Below, in pieces: positions 9,216-19,033 of a stretch of DNA of 64,000 bases (positions within the stretch are counted from its first letter, which is position 1; the number at the start of each line of letters is the position of its first letter). Location: NCBI GenBank assembly GCA_030263475.1, contig SZPC01000006.1, forward strand, positions 1 to 64,000, written 5' to 3'. The position numbers and the translations under genes were made by a program. The stretch is from OLB4 sp002050165. GTDB lineage: Bacteria > Bacteroidota > Ignavibacteria > Tepidaquicellales > Tepidaquicellaceae. Below the pieces are notes generated by a model. It did no database searches and was not told the origin of the DNA. It saw nothing but the letters and a program-made list of their open reading frames with translations.

Positions 9216-9285
9216 TTTAACAGTTTATTTTTTAAATCTACGAATTTTATACCTCTTTTAAAACCATGAATTTTAACTTTAGTAA

Positions 9286-9318
9286 ATAAAAAAGCCTTTC
9301 AGTTTCGAAAGACTTTTT
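9286..9318 (-). terminator. Terminator after the FKBP gene
   Basis: The near-perfect stem AAAAAGCCTTTC / GAAAGACTTTTT (9288-9300 and 9307-9318) has a 6-base loop. Read on the minus strand it ends in a T run and follows the FKBP stop at 9342. It also shields the SPFH gene from read-through. Confidence 0.75.
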
Positions 9319-9341
9319 AACAGCGAACCCGAGAGAATGGA

Positions 9342-9770
9342 TTATTTTATTTCAATCAATTCCACTTCAAATTCGAGAGTTGCGTTTGGCGGTATAACCC
9401 CACCGGCACCACTTTCACCATAGGCGAGATGTGGAGGAATGGTTAGCTTTCGTTTACCGCCGGTCTTCATAGACATTATACCCTCGTCCCATCCGGGAAT
9501 AACCTGGCCTTGCCCTATAACAAAACGGAAAGGTTCCCCGCGATCAATCGAACTGTCGAATTTTACACCATCAGGAAATCTTCCTGTGTAGTGAACGATA
9601 ACTGTATCCCCCGGTTTTGGGCTACGTCCCGTGCCTTCGGTGATATCAATGTAATTTAAACCTGATTTTGTACTTGTGAGCTTTTTTTCTTCCATTCCTT
9701 TATCCCCGCAACTTGTGATTAAAACTGCAAACAAAAGTAAAACTGAAAAATTTAATTTTAGTAATTGCAT
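9342..9770 (-). CDS. FKBP-type peptidyl-prolyl isomerase, lipoprotein
   Basis: The chosen start gives 142 residues beginning MQLLKLNFSVLLLFAVLITSCGD, a lipoprotein signal with lipobox ITSC. The frame stays open 14 codons further upstream (to 9812), but that start would bury the signal peptide. The FKBP domain is complete, with GDTVIVHYTGRFPDG, GEPFRFVIGQGQVIPGWDEG and LAYGESGAGGVIPPNATLEFEVELI. FKBPs catalyse proline cis/trans isomerisation; this one should act in the periplasm, anchored by lipid. Another lipoprotein gene lies just upstream. Confidence 0.92.
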   Translation of the reverse strand: MQLLKLNFSVLLLFAVLITSCGDKGMEEKKLTSTKSGLNYIDITEGTGRSPKPGDTVIVHYTGRFPDGVKFDSSIDRGEPFRFVIGQGQVIPGWDEGIMSMKTGGKRKLTIPPHLAYGESGAGGVIPPNATLEFEVELIEIK

Positions 9771-9819
9771 TAAAGTTTGGTTTAAAAATATTATTGAAAT
9801 ATTGAAATCCAATCCGGGA

Positions 9820-10266
9820 TTACTGTCTTCTGTATTCCTGCTTCATCCCGTTTCCCTCCCCGTCCATAAGTATGAGGGAGTTATCTGTTAGTTCAAGTAT
9901 CGTGTAAATCTTCTGAACCTCCATTTCATTCCCGTTTTCGTCTTTTTGCATTGAAGAGATTCCGATGAAGTTACCATCCGCCTTCCATCCGGTATATTTT
10001 ATTTTGCCGGGATCCAATGAGGTCATATTACCATTGTCTCCCAGAATAAATCCCGTTCCGCCGTCTGCGGAAACCCATTTCCCCTTCAGTTCAGCTTCAA
10101 TCTCCTCAACTGATTTTTGGTTAAGTTCAACCTGAGTTTGAACATTCTTTTCACCGGATGAAGTATTGTTGGAATTAGGTTGATTTTCGCCCGATCTTTC
10201 CCCGTTGTTATCTCCACAGGCGGAAAATAAAAAAATTAAAATTATTACCGGTAATAAATTTCTCAT
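9820..10266 (-). CDS. Hypothetical lipoprotein
   Basis: The 148-residue protein starts with a lipoprotein signal, MRNLLPVIILIFLFSAC, with C17 as the likely lipidated residue. A low-complexity Asn/Ser/Gly/Glu linker (about 18-45) follows, then a compact domain with GKWVSADGGTGFILGDNG and GWKADGNFIGISS. That pattern resembles lipocalin-like or 'copper resistance NlpE-like' small beta domains that report residual fits, but I cannot assign a family. It lies upstream of the FKBP gene on the same strand. Confidence 0.65.
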   Translation of the reverse strand: MRNLLPVIILIFLFSACGDNNGERSGENQPNSNNTSSGEKNVQTQVELNQKSVEEIEAELKGKWVSADGGTGFILGDNGNMTSLDPGKIKYTGWKADGNFIGISSMQKDENGNEMEVQKIYTILELTDNSLILMDGEGNGMKQEYRRQ

Positions 10267-10360
10267 ACTTTATTGTTAGATTAATATGTTTAAAACCATT
10301 TAAATTCTCCGAAAAATTTTTCAGCTCATCGTCTGAAACCGGTTATACCCGATTTCAAGT

Positions 10361-10663
10361 CTAACTTAATATTTCAGAGAGCTCTTCTTCAATCTTTTGT
10401 TTAATACTACCACGGAAAAAAAATAACGTAGGGGGCAGGTCACCCGATATTTTTACACTTTCATCGTTTACTTCTATATCGCAACTGATTTTAAACCCTT
10501 TGATTCCAACGTCAATTTTACCGTGATTACCATTCCAGTTCTCTACCTTTTGCGTGATGACATCGCTATATTCCTGATTAAGCTTTTTTAAGTGCGATCG
10601 GATTTTTTCACATGCATTGTTAGCTCCTAACTTGTGCGGATAGTTGATTTCAAAATATGACAT
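10361..10663 (-). CDS. Polyhydroxyalkanoic acid system family protein
   Basis: This 100-residue protein matches the small PHA_gran_rgn family (polyhydroxyalkanoic acid system). The visible features are HKLGANNACEKI at residues 10-21, a central G-IDVGIKGFKISCDIEV strand pair, and the closing FFFRGSIKQKIEEELSEIL. Members are often near polyhydroxyalkanoate granule genes but also occur alone, as here. No PHA synthase or phasin is in the window, so a storage role is not supported locally. Confidence 0.65.
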   Translation of the reverse strand: MSYFEINYPHKLGANNACEKIRSHLKKLNQEYSDVITQKVENWNGNHGKIDVGIKGFKISCDIEVNDESVKISGDLPPTLFFFRGSIKQKIEEELSEILS

Positions 10664-10827
10664 TTATAAAAGATAGATTAATAGTTGGTAGCCTTGAAGT
10701 GTCAAATATAAAGATTGATTTTTGCAAGTTAAACATATTCTACTTGCCTAAAAACATTTGAGAGAGTTTTAATTTTTATGTTTAACTTCCAATTATTAAA
10801 AAATATCTTCAATTACGAATAGAATTT

Positions 10828-11670
10828 ATGTCACAACTTTTGTTTGTATTTTTGGTAATCCTGAATTTTCAATGTGCAGAGAATTCAGGTGACGGATCGA
10901 CTCTCGAAGTAGTACATGATTCAACTGATGTTGTCATGGAAGTAACGGAAGTTGTTCATGTGAATACCGAGATTCCCCAGGGTCTGCGAAGGTTACTCGT
11001 CGCATATCCTGAATTTCTGGATTCAGCAGACGGTAACAATTTATACTGGAAAGACGGGACAGTCATGGTATATGATGACGGCTACGACAAGACACACGAA
11101 GAGAAACTAAATAACCCTGACCTTGAAGATATGATGTCTCAAGAATACATTCCGGGTGTTGACTGGGATTCACCGCCACCTGAAGATTTCGAACCGGGCA
11201 GGATAAGGTTTGAACCGTTTTTTAAAAAGATGTACGGCGCTTCCTCCGATCAGGTCAATGAAAACCTGGTATCGCTCAAATGGATTCCCGGGATATGCGG
11301 AACGACTGTCAAGGTGAATACAGTCAATGGTGTTGCCGAGAAACTCAACAAAATTTCTGAGGAGTTATCACAGTTGCCTGCGGAATTCCATAAATACTTA
11401 GCCCGGACAGGGGGAACCTTCAACTGGCGGAATATTGCTGGTACAAATCGTCTCTCAACGCACGCATTCGGAACGGCAATTGATATAAATACGGAATACT
11501 CGGATTACTGGAAATGGAACAACAGTACACAATATAGAAATAAAATCCCCATTGAAATCGTCGTTATCTTTGAGAAGTACGGATTCATCTGGGGAGGAAA
11601 ATGGTTTCATTACGATACCATGCACTTTGAGTACAGACCGGAACTATTGAATCAGGCCGAAGAGGAATAG
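10828..11670 (+). CDS. M15-family D-Ala-D-Ala carboxypeptidase-like lipoprotein
   Basis: The protein has 280 residues. The C-terminal half is an M15 zinc peptidase of the VanY/M15C type: STHAFGTAIDIN (about 211-222) supplies the HxxxxxxD ligands and HYDTMHFEYRPEL (about 260-272) the third histidine. Such enzymes trim peptidoglycan stem peptides. The N-terminus is hydrophobic and ends in Cys16, so it is probably an exported lipoprotein, although the lipobox (NFQC) is not canonical. Its stop is two bases from the convergent surE stop. Confidence 0.85.
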   Translation: MSQLLFVFLVILNFQCAENSGDGSTLEVVHDSTDVVMEVTEVVHVNTEIPQGLRRLLVAYPEFLDSADGNNLYWKDGTVMVYDDGYDKTHEEKLNNPDLEDMMSQEYIPGVDWDSPPPEDFEPGRIRFEPFFKKMYGASSDQVNENLVSLKWIPGICGTTVKVNTVNGVAEKLNKISEELSQLPAEFHKYLARTGGTFNWRNIAGTNRLSTHAFGTAIDINTEYSDYWKWNNSTQYRNKIPIEIVVIFEKYGFIWGGKWFHYDTMHFEYRPELLNQAEEE

Positions 11671-11672
11671 CT

Positions 11673-12446
11673 TTATTTTTTCAAGTTCCAGCTTTTAATC
11701 TCATCCAGAAGTTTATGCGCAGTAAGATCGTAATGAATAGGTGTAACAGAAATAAAACCGTCAACAATTGCTTTATGGTCGTATTCCCGGGAGTTGTCAC
11801 CATTGAGCATCTTTCCTGCGAGCCAGTAATACTCGCGTTTATTCGGATCAAGTCGCTTTTCGTACCAATCTTCCCAATCTGATTTACCCTGCTTTGTTAC
11901 AAGGACTCCCTTAATTTTCGATTCGGGTAACGCGGGGACATTAACATTGAGCAGAACGCCTTTAGGTAATCCCCTTTTCAAAACTACCTTAGCCAACTTT
12001 GATGCGAACTTTGCCGCAGGTTCAAAATTCTTATACTCAAAACTTCCAAGCGACACTGCGATTGATGGAATACCTAACACCGTACCTTCCGTTGCTGCCG
12101 AAACAGTACCAGAATATATAACATTAATTGCTGTATTTGACCCCTGATTAATCCCGGAGACAAGCAAATCAATTTTCCTGTCTATAAGTAAATTCCGGAC
12201 AGCAAGTTTTACCGAATCAGCCGGAGTCCCTTCCACCGCATATCCGTAAAACCCTTTGTCAATCAGGTTTTTTCTAACCCTTATCGGGCTTGACGTTGTA
12301 ATCGCATGTCCGACCGCACTTTGTTGTGTTAGCGGAGCTACCACAACCACATCGCCGAATTTCCTTAACTGTCGCCAAAGCGCCTGAATGCCATCAGCTT
12401 CAATACCGTCGTCATTTGAAATTAATATTAACGGTTTCTTTTTCAT
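11673..12446 (-). CDS. surE: 5'/3'-nucleotidase SurE
   Basis: The protein has 257 residues, normal for SurE. The metal-binding SNDDG motif is at residues 10-14. The family blocks VVVVAPLTQQSAVGHAIT, GTPADSVKLA and LLVSGINQGSNTAINVIYSGTVSAA follow. SurE dephosphorylates nucleoside monophosphates using a divalent metal. It is the last gene of an aminotransferase-obg-surE run; only three bases separate it from obg. Confidence 0.95.
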   Translation of the reverse strand: MKKKPLILISNDDGIEADGIQALWRQLRKFGDVVVVAPLTQQSAVGHAITTSSPIRVRKNLIDKGFYGYAVEGTPADSVKLAVRNLLIDRKIDLLVSGINQGSNTAINVIYSGTVSAATEGTVLGIPSIAVSLGSFEYKNFEPAAKFASKLAKVVLKRGLPKGVLLNVNVPALPESKIKGVLVTKQGKSDWEDWYEKRLDPNKREYYWLAGKMLNGDNSREYDHKAIVDGFISVTPIHYDLTAHKLLDEIKSWNLKK

Positions 12447-12449
12447 TTT

Positions 12450-13481
12450 TTATTGATTTGATTTAATTTCGTTATCCTCAACCTTTGTTTTGATTAAAAG
12501 TTTCCAGATGAGGTCTTTAAGCTTATTAATATTGTATCCCGAGACTGAAGAAATTCCAATAGCAGGAACATTAGTTTCAATCTTTGAAATTAGTTTTTTT
12601 GTAGTTTCATTTATTGCATCATATTTTGTAAAACAAATTAAACGAGGCTTTTGCGTAAGGTTCACATCATATCTTTCAAGTTCATTTACGAGGATCAGAT
12701 ATTCGTCGAGTGGGTTTTTCACTTTTCCCGACTCGATATTAATTGCATCAATCAAGAATACAAGAATCCGCGTTCGTTCAATATGTCTGAGGAATTGCAA
12801 CCCCAGCCCTTTACCTGAGGAAGCGCCCTCAATTATGCCCGGGATGTCCGCAACGACGAACGAATCGTAATCTCCGTATCGCACAATTCCGAGGTTCGGG
12901 ACGAGTGTGGTAAACGGATAATCTGCAATCTTAGGTTTGGCAGCGGAGATATTTGCGATGAGGGTTGATTTTCCCGCATTGGGAAACCCGACCAATCCAA
13001 CGTCAGCAATTAATTTCAGTTCAATTTCAATTTCGAGTTCAATACCTTTCTCACCTGGTTGGGCGAACCTTGGTGCCTGATTAGTAGCAGATTTAAAGTG
13101 TGCGTTTCCTTTGCCGCCGATACCACCTTTAGCTACGAGGAGTTCTTCACCGTCGTTCAAAATTTCACCGATAGTTTCACCGGTTAAAGCATTTTTTATA
13201 ACCGATCCCGGCGGCACCATTACAATCTCGTCTTTTCCGTTTTTCCCTGTTTTGTCTCCACCCATTCCGTGCGTACCGCGACCGCCCTTGAAAATTTTAT
13301 TATACCTGAAATCAAGCAATGTTGAAATGTTAACGTTACCTTTAAATATAACGTCTCCACCTTTACCACCGTCTCCACCATTAGGACCACCTCTCGGAAC
13401 AAATTTCTCCCGCCGGAAACTGATACAGCCGTTTCCACCATCACCAGATCGGATTTTTACTTTTGCGTAATCTATGAACAT
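12450..13481 (-). CDS. obg: GTPase Obg/CgtA
   Basis: The protein has 343 residues: the glycine-rich Obg fold (1-158, with GDGGNGCISFRREKFVPRGGP and GGDGGKGGDV), then a G domain with Walker A GFPNAGKST (about 165-173), the switch motif DIPGIIEGA, and the base-recognition motif FTKYD. Obg is an essential ribosome-associated GTPase of late 50S assembly and stress control. The long C-terminal domain of some Obg proteins is absent. It lies 10 bases after the aminotransferase stop and just before surE. Confidence 0.96.
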   Translation of the reverse strand: MFIDYAKVKIRSGDGGNGCISFRREKFVPRGGPNGGDGGKGGDVIFKGNVNISTLLDFRYNKIFKGGRGTHGMGGDKTGKNGKDEIVMVPPGSVIKNALTGETIGEILNDGEELLVAKGGIGGKGNAHFKSATNQAPRFAQPGEKGIELEIEIELKLIADVGLVGFPNAGKSTLIANISAAKPKIADYPFTTLVPNLGIVRYGDYDSFVVADIPGIIEGASSGKGLGLQFLRHIERTRILVFLIDAINIESGKVKNPLDEYLILVNELERYDVNLTQKPRLICFTKYDAINETTKKLISKIETNVPAIGISSVSGYNINKLKDLIWKLLIKTKVEDNEIKSNQ

Positions 13482-13491
13482 CCTAAAGCTT

Positions 13492-14763
13492 TTATGAAAG
13501 TTTCGAGAGAGCAGCTTCGAGTTTTTCCATCACAACAGGAATGTCATCATCCCGGCAGGTCCCGACCGAAAGACGATACCAGGTACTTTCCTGATTAGAG
13601 CCGAACGCGTAAAACGGTACTAATCCGAGTTGCGCTTCATTCATCAGGTAAGTCGTAATATCACCGGTTGAGTTCAATGCTTTTCCTGAAGGAGTTTTAA
13701 AACCATGAAGGTCAAATTGTACGGTTAGGTATATTGCGCCTTGCGGTGCAATCGAATCTACTTTGTATCCCTTTGATTTTAATGCTGTGATGCCGTTATA
13801 GATTTTTAAAAGCTTTGAGTTGATAGTTGCCTTTATCCATTCAATGTATTTGTTAACCTCGTTAGTTTCATTAAGGTACTCCGCAACGGCAATTTGTTCA
13901 GCTTTAGGTGCAAATGCACCCATGTGTGAAATAAAAGATTTCATTTTGTCAATAACACCTGAAGGTCCGAATCCCCAGCCAACTCTAATTCCGGTAGAAG
14001 CCAATACTTTTGAAATTCCGTCAACGAAAATTGTATAATCCCTCATCTCGGGAATCAATGTAACAGGATTGAAATGAGTTGTCGCGCCATAGGAAAGCAT
14101 CCAGTATATCTGATCGTACATTACATACAAAGGTTTTATTCCTTTGTTTATGCGCATTTTGTTCTCTTCAACTATCCGGGTAAAAATTTTAATGAGGTCT
14201 TGTTCACCGAATGCGGTTCCGGTCGGGTTTTGCGGTGAGCATAGCGCCAGTAGAGATGCTTCTTTGATGAAGGGTTCTATCTGTTCAATTCTCAACATGA
14301 AATTCTCTTCAGGTAAAGTTTCAACTTCGATTCTCCCGGCGCGGGCAAGGTGCGTGTAATGATTATTGTTCCAAGACGGAACCGGCAAGATTACTTTATC
14401 TCCCGGATTGAGTACAGTTTGGAATATCGCATAAATAATCGGTCTTGCACCACAACCTATCAGAATATCCTCAGGTGAATAATCTAAATGTTCGCGATGT
14501 TTGATAAACCTGCTGACGGATTCACGCAGTTCGGGTGTACCATTGATTCTGGGGTAATTGGTTATATCGTCTCTGTAACACTGAATGATTTTTTCTTTTA
14601 ACAACTCCGGTATCGGAAAAATCTTCGGATCGAAATCTCCTACGGTAAAATTATAAATCTTTTTTCCCTGTTTTTGAAGGTCACTGATTTCGTTTGAGAT
14701 TCTTTGAATGTGAGATCCGAGCAGGCTCTCGGCCATTTCGGAAACTTTCAATTGGTTAGTCAA
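13492..14763 (-). CDS. PLP-dependent class I/II aminotransferase
   Basis: The protein has 423 residues with fold-type I features: FTVGDFDP near residue 40, NPTGTAF near residue 180, YDQIY near 216, and the PLP lysine in DGISKVLASTGIRVGWG (lysine near residue 252). It is related to aspartate/aromatic aminotransferases. The amino donor cannot be fixed from sequence alone. It heads a probable operon with obg and surE. Confidence 0.85.
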   Translation of the reverse strand: MTNQLKVSEMAESLLGSHIQRISNEISDLQKQGKKIYNFTVGDFDPKIFPIPELLKEKIIQCYRDDITNYPRINGTPELRESVSRFIKHREHLDYSPEDILIGCGARPIIYAIFQTVLNPGDKVILPVPSWNNNHYTHLARAGRIEVETLPEENFMLRIEQIEPFIKEASLLALCSPQNPTGTAFGEQDLIKIFTRIVEENKMRINKGIKPLYVMYDQIYWMLSYGATTHFNPVTLIPEMRDYTIFVDGISKVLASTGIRVGWGFGPSGVIDKMKSFISHMGAFAPKAEQIAVAEYLNETNEVNKYIEWIKATINSKLLKIYNGITALKSKGYKVDSIAPQGAIYLTVQFDLHGFKTPSGKALNSTGDITTYLMNEAQLGLVPFYAFGSNQESTWYRLSVGTCRDDDIPVVMEKLEAALSKLS

Positions 14764-14906
14764 ATTTTTGTGTCGTTGTATGGTTCAGAAATATTCACAA
14801 ATATACCATAACGCAATTTCTAATTTGAGTTAATTAATTGAACCTTGCACTTCTGGCGAACCTGTAGTGGAAATTTTATATTACAAATTAAATGACTTAT
14901 ATAATT

Positions 14907-14914
14907 TAAATTTG
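14907..14914 (+). promoter_or_regulatory. Possible -7 promoter element
   Basis: TAAATTTG is a perfect match to the Bacteroidota -7 consensus TAnnTTTG and lies 32 bases before the ATG of the T9SS gene at 14946. A matching -33 TTTG was not found at the right spacing, so this is tentative. Confidence 0.35.
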
Positions 14915-14945
14915 GGTTTTACTTTCAAAAAATTTAAATACAACC

Positions 14946-16787
14946 ATGAAGATTTTTATTACGCTGTTGTTCTTTGTCTTTGTTACCGTCTCCGGGGTTC
15001 ATCCCGGAGATCGGTTAGTTTATATTGAAGCATTCACAAGTAGCACCTGCGGTGCGTGTGCGTCGTTAAATCCTGCGTTCAATAACTGGTTTGCAACGCA
15101 AAATCCAGAAGAAGTTTTGAGGGTTTATTATCACATGAACTGGCCGTCGCCCGGAAATGACCCGATGTATCACCATAACTCGGCGGATAATAATGCGAGG
15201 CGTAGTTTTTACGGTGTTAATGCTATCCCAAATGGCTTTATGGATGGAACAACCGAAATTGAATATTCCGGATCTTGGTTAGCAGCAAATCTCAATTCAA
15301 GAAAGAATATTCTCAGCCCGATTGCCATTACTGTTTTAGACAGCGTTCAAGGTGACTCGGTTAAAGTAACAGCGGTAATTTATTGTGAACAAATGATGAG
15401 TTCACCGCTCGTAACTGTTTACATGAACGTTATCGAAACGTTAATTACAAATATCAACCCGCCTCCCACAAATGGTGAAACGGAGTTTCCACATGTAATG
15501 CGTAAGATGTTGCCGTCTTCTTCCGGCAGGCAAGTTTTACTTAAACCGGGTAATACTGTGATACTTGAAGAGCGTTTTAAAATGCACCCTGACTGGGATC
15601 CGTCAAAAATTGTAGTTCACGTTTGGGCACAGGCTCCCGATAAAGAAGTACTAAATGTAGCAACATCCATCAGTTCATATTCCCTTATTCCGGATCCGGG
15701 CTACAGAATTGTGGAGCTCGGACAGGCAGGTTCGGAGTCATTCAATATAAACATTCCGTATTTTGCAGAAGGATACAATTCGCCTGTACAGTTTTCTGCT
15801 GAAGTTGAACCCGCAAACAATAACATCAATGTATCATTTCCTTCAGGCAATACAATAAGTTCATTCCCCGGATCGGTTACGATGAACGTTTCATCCGGTG
15901 CACAAGTACCTGCCGGATTGTATAAAATTATTGTAACCGGTACTAACTCAATTAACCGTCCCAGAAAAATTGTTGTAAATTATCTGGTAGGGAAAAACTT
16001 CGTTGAGATTGGTACCAATAAAGGCGGAATTCCGTTCACTATTAACGGTTCGAGTTTTACTATGAGTCAACTATACGCATGGGATATCGGAAGTCAACAG
16101 AATCTTGAAGCGCCTTTAACTCATACAGTAGGGAATGTTAAACACGTTTTCGAAAACTGGAACAATGGCGTTACCACTAATCAACAAACTATTACTGTTA
16201 ACTCGTCAACGGGTAATTACACTGCAAACTATAAAACTCAATTTAAAATATTAAGCGCCGTGAACCCCGGTGGTATCCCGGCAAATATTGTCAACGGTAA
16301 TATGTTCCATGATTCGGGTTCATCTGTAACTGTCAGTGTCGAACCTACACAGGTTCAGTACAATGGAAAAACCTATTATTTCAATCGTTGGTACGGTAGC
16401 GGAGAGGGATCTTATAATGGTACGAACCCATCATTCACGGTAAATTTATCCAATCCGATAAATCAAATTGCAATCTTTGACACAGTTAATGTTGGCATTG
16501 AAACGCTCGGAAGCGAAGTTCCGGATAAGTTTTTCCTTTACCAAAACTATCCTAATCCATTTAACCCTGTTACAAAAATAAAATTTGATATTGCCAAATA
16601 CGGTAATGTCTCGCTTAAGGTTTACAATGTATTGGGTGAAGAGGTAGCGATATTGCAAAACGGGAATATGTTACCGGGGAGATACGAATATTCGTTTGAT
16701 GCTTCCGGCCTGTCAAGCGGGATTTATTTTTATAAGTTGACCAGCAATGAATTTGTCAGCATAAGGAGATTTGTAATATTGAAGTAA
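14946..16787 (+). CDS. Omp28-like protein with thioredoxin-like N-terminus and T9SS sorting domain
   Basis: The protein has 613 residues. A signal peptide (1-20) precedes a thioredoxin-fold-like region containing FTSSTCGACASLNP (about residues 31-44), whose CGAC resembles a CxxC redox centre, and YGVNAIPNGFMDG (about 88-100) with the usual cis-proline position. This matches the Omp28-related group of Bacteroidota. Beta-rich repeats follow, including an InlB-like FNRWYGSGEGSYNG segment near residue 480. The last 85 residues are a T9SS sorting domain (QNYPNPFNPVTKI ... SSGIYFYKL ... RRFVILK). It is probably displayed at the cell surface. A terminator follows at 16825. Confidence 0.85.
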   Translation: MKIFITLLFFVFVTVSGVHPGDRLVYIEAFTSSTCGACASLNPAFNNWFATQNPEEVLRVYYHMNWPSPGNDPMYHHNSADNNARRSFYGVNAIPNGFMDGTTEIEYSGSWLAANLNSRKNILSPIAITVLDSVQGDSVKVTAVIYCEQMMSSPLVTVYMNVIETLITNINPPPTNGETEFPHVMRKMLPSSSGRQVLLKPGNTVILEERFKMHPDWDPSKIVVHVWAQAPDKEVLNVATSISSYSLIPDPGYRIVELGQAGSESFNINIPYFAEGYNSPVQFSAEVEPANNNINVSFPSGNTISSFPGSVTMNVSSGAQVPAGLYKIIVTGTNSINRPRKIVVNYLVGKNFVEIGTNKGGIPFTINGSSFTMSQLYAWDIGSQQNLEAPLTHTVGNVKHVFENWNNGVTTNQQTITVNSSTGNYTANYKTQFKILSAVNPGGIPANIVNGNMFHDSGSSVTVSVEPTQVQYNGKTYYFNRWYGSGEGSYNGTNPSFTVNLSNPINQIAIFDTVNVGIETLGSEVPDKFFLYQNYPNPFNPVTKIKFDIAKYGNVSLKVYNVLGEEVAILQNGNMLPGRYEYSFDASGLSSGIYFYKLTSNEFVSIRRFVILK

Positions 16788-16824
16788 ATTGATAATCGTC
16801 CAGGTGCGATTTTTACTTTCAGAG

Positions 16825-16863
16825 AACCGGTTGATTTGAGCTTTGTTCAACCGGTTTTTTTTA
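16825..16863 (+). terminator. Rho-independent terminator
   Basis: The perfect 10-bp stem AACCGGTTGA / TCAACCGGTT (16825-16834 and 16847-16856) is followed by a run of T. It ends the gene at 14946-16787. Confidence 0.9.
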
Positions 16864-17095
16864 TTGCGTATCAAATGTTGTTCCGTTTGGTCAATATGTC
16901 AGTGAAACCATGTGAACGAAAAATAGCATCTGAACAGATCTGAAATCTTTCCATTTAAAATTCAATCATGTTAAAATCTAAAAATTTTTTCTGTGGATTT
17001 CAGTAATAATTGACAATTAGTATTGTGTCAATCTGGATTGAAATTAGATTTTAATAATTGATTAAAATTTTTACTATAAGGTAAACAATTTTAAA
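16864..17095. other. AT-rich intergenic region
   Basis: The gap between the two T9SS genes is 308 bases. After the terminator at 16825-16863 the rest is AT-rich upstream sequence of the next gene. I see no RNA gene, repeat or reliable promoter in it. Confidence 0.4.
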
Positions 17096-18826
17096 ATGAG
17101 AATACTATTATCTTTCATTATTTTATTTTCGTTCACAGGAATAGCTGTTTCACAGTGGTCATCAAACCCTGCAATTAACCTCGAGATTTGCAATCTGACC
17201 GGCGAGCAAACACTTCCGTTAGTTGCTCCCACATCGGATGGAGGTTGTTATATATCGTGGTTTGATAACCGCAACGGTTCTTATGCTGTTTACCTTCAGC
17301 GGTTATCTCCGGAAGGTATAAAATTATTTGCACAGGACGGGTTGCTGATAAGTTCAAATCCGCAAAATAGTTCATTAGTTGGTTACGATTTAAAAGTGGA
17401 TGCAAACGACAATGCGATTCTGGTTTTTACCGATATGCGTGCCGGATCGGATATTAATCCCTACGCATATAAAATCAGTCCGTCAGGAAATTTCGATTGG
17501 GGTCCAAACGGGATTGGATTAACCGATTCAACAAATATATTTCAGGCGAACCCTAAAATCGCAGTTACCTCAGACGGGAATTACGTTTTTACCTGGATGT
17601 ACATTTCAACTCCGAAGAAGATTGCGATTCAAAAATTAGATCAGTCAGGTAATAAAGTTTGGGGTTCATCACCAATAAAGTTAAGCGGGAGTCCACCGGA
17701 AAATTATGACTGGTCAGGAATTATCGCCTCGGATAACGGTTCGGTAATTTTACTATGGTCGGGTTACTCGGGTACGTTCCTTAATCCTCAGAATTATAAA
17801 CTATACACACAGAAATTTTCTTCAGCAGGTACACCGGTGTGGAACTCCACGCAGGATACAGTTTACAGCCTTGGACAAGTTTCAGGTTTTTACAACCCGT
17901 TGATTTTCCCTGACGGCAACAACGGCGCTCTGTATTGCTGGCATGATGACCGCGACCAGAATAATCTCATGTCGGCACATGTTCAGAGGTTTAATTCAAG
18001 CGGGCAAAGGTTATTTCCGTTGAACGGCACAGAGCTCTCAACACAATCCGGCAGGAACAACTATAACCCTGTTGGTGCGGTTAATCCGGTTAGCAATGAA
18101 ACGTTTGTATTCTGGAGCCCGTCAAATTCAGGTCAGACTTTAGCCGGCGGACTTTACGGGCAGAAGATTGACGCTACGGGGCAACGACTATGGACGGATA
18201 ACGGCATCGAGTTCAAACCAATGGATAATAATACTATCTCCGATATGGGAGTTTATTTAAAAGATACCAACGTAATTGTATCCTTTAACGAATCGCAGTT
18301 CGGGAGTATTGTTTCTCTGATTAAAGCGTTTAGTACCGGACCAGCGGGAGTTACCGGGTGGAGCGGTTCGATATTGACTGCAAGCTCAAATACAAGCGAG
18401 AAAGTTGGTTTCAATAGTAATATAACCGAACAGGGGATGTCAATTCTGACGTGGTCAGACAGGCGAAGTTCATCCGGCGGGATTTATGCGCAGAATATTA
18501 ACCTCAACGGTACGCTCGGTGGCGGGACCGGAATTATTCACCAAACAAATATTCCGCAGGATTTCCGTTTATTCCAAAACTATCCCAATCCGTTTAATCC
18601 AGTTACCATTATAAGTTTCAATATTCCGAAATCATCGAACGTTAAACTGACAATCTCTGACGTACTGGGGCGATCTGTAGCTATCCTTATTGATGAAGTT
18701 CTAAGCGCTGGTTCATACAACTATCAGTTTTCAGCCGGTAAATTTAAGTTGAGCAGCGGGATTTATTACTATACTTTGCAAGCGGAGGATTTCATTGAAA
18801 CAAAACAAATGATGTTATTGAAGTGA
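17096..18826 (+). CDS. Secreted beta-propeller-like protein with T9SS sorting domain
   Basis: The protein has 576 residues, with a signal peptide (about 1-19, ending AVSQ). The central part holds repeating units with W-D-R and ISWFDNRNGSYAVYLQRL-type segments (near 57-75, and again near residue 285 and 445: YCWHDDRDQNN, LTWSDRRSSSGG), suggesting a propeller of repeated blades. The C-terminus is a T9SS sorting domain (QNYPNPFNPVT ... SSGIYYYTL ... QMMLLK). No catalytic motif is recognised. It is a likely surface or extracellular protein. Confidence 0.8.
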   Translation: MRILLSFIILFSFTGIAVSQWSSNPAINLEICNLTGEQTLPLVAPTSDGGCYISWFDNRNGSYAVYLQRLSPEGIKLFAQDGLLISSNPQNSSLVGYDLKVDANDNAILVFTDMRAGSDINPYAYKISPSGNFDWGPNGIGLTDSTNIFQANPKIAVTSDGNYVFTWMYISTPKKIAIQKLDQSGNKVWGSSPIKLSGSPPENYDWSGIIASDNGSVILLWSGYSGTFLNPQNYKLYTQKFSSAGTPVWNSTQDTVYSLGQVSGFYNPLIFPDGNNGALYCWHDDRDQNNLMSAHVQRFNSSGQRLFPLNGTELSTQSGRNNYNPVGAVNPVSNETFVFWSPSNSGQTLAGGLYGQKIDATGQRLWTDNGIEFKPMDNNTISDMGVYLKDTNVIVSFNESQFGSIVSLIKAFSTGPAGVTGWSGSILTASSNTSEKVGFNSNITEQGMSILTWSDRRSSSGGIYAQNINLNGTLGGGTGIIHQTNIPQDFRLFQNYPNPFNPVTIISFNIPKSSNVKLTISDVLGRSVAILIDEVLSAGSYNYQFSAGKFKLSSGIYYYTLQAEDFIETKQMMLLK

Positions 18827-19033
18827 GACGTGATTCAAATGATCGTTTCGTAATATTCAGACAAATTAAAAGCTAAGGGCTCTTCACAGGCTGGTAAACC
18901 GTAAACAGTTAATGAAGTATGAATCCGGGTTAACAGACAGGTAAAAACACAAACTGAATTTCTTGAATTTTTAACTATTTTTCTGCACCACTAAAATTGT
19001 TTCAATGAAATTGAATGAAATCACAACCGACAA

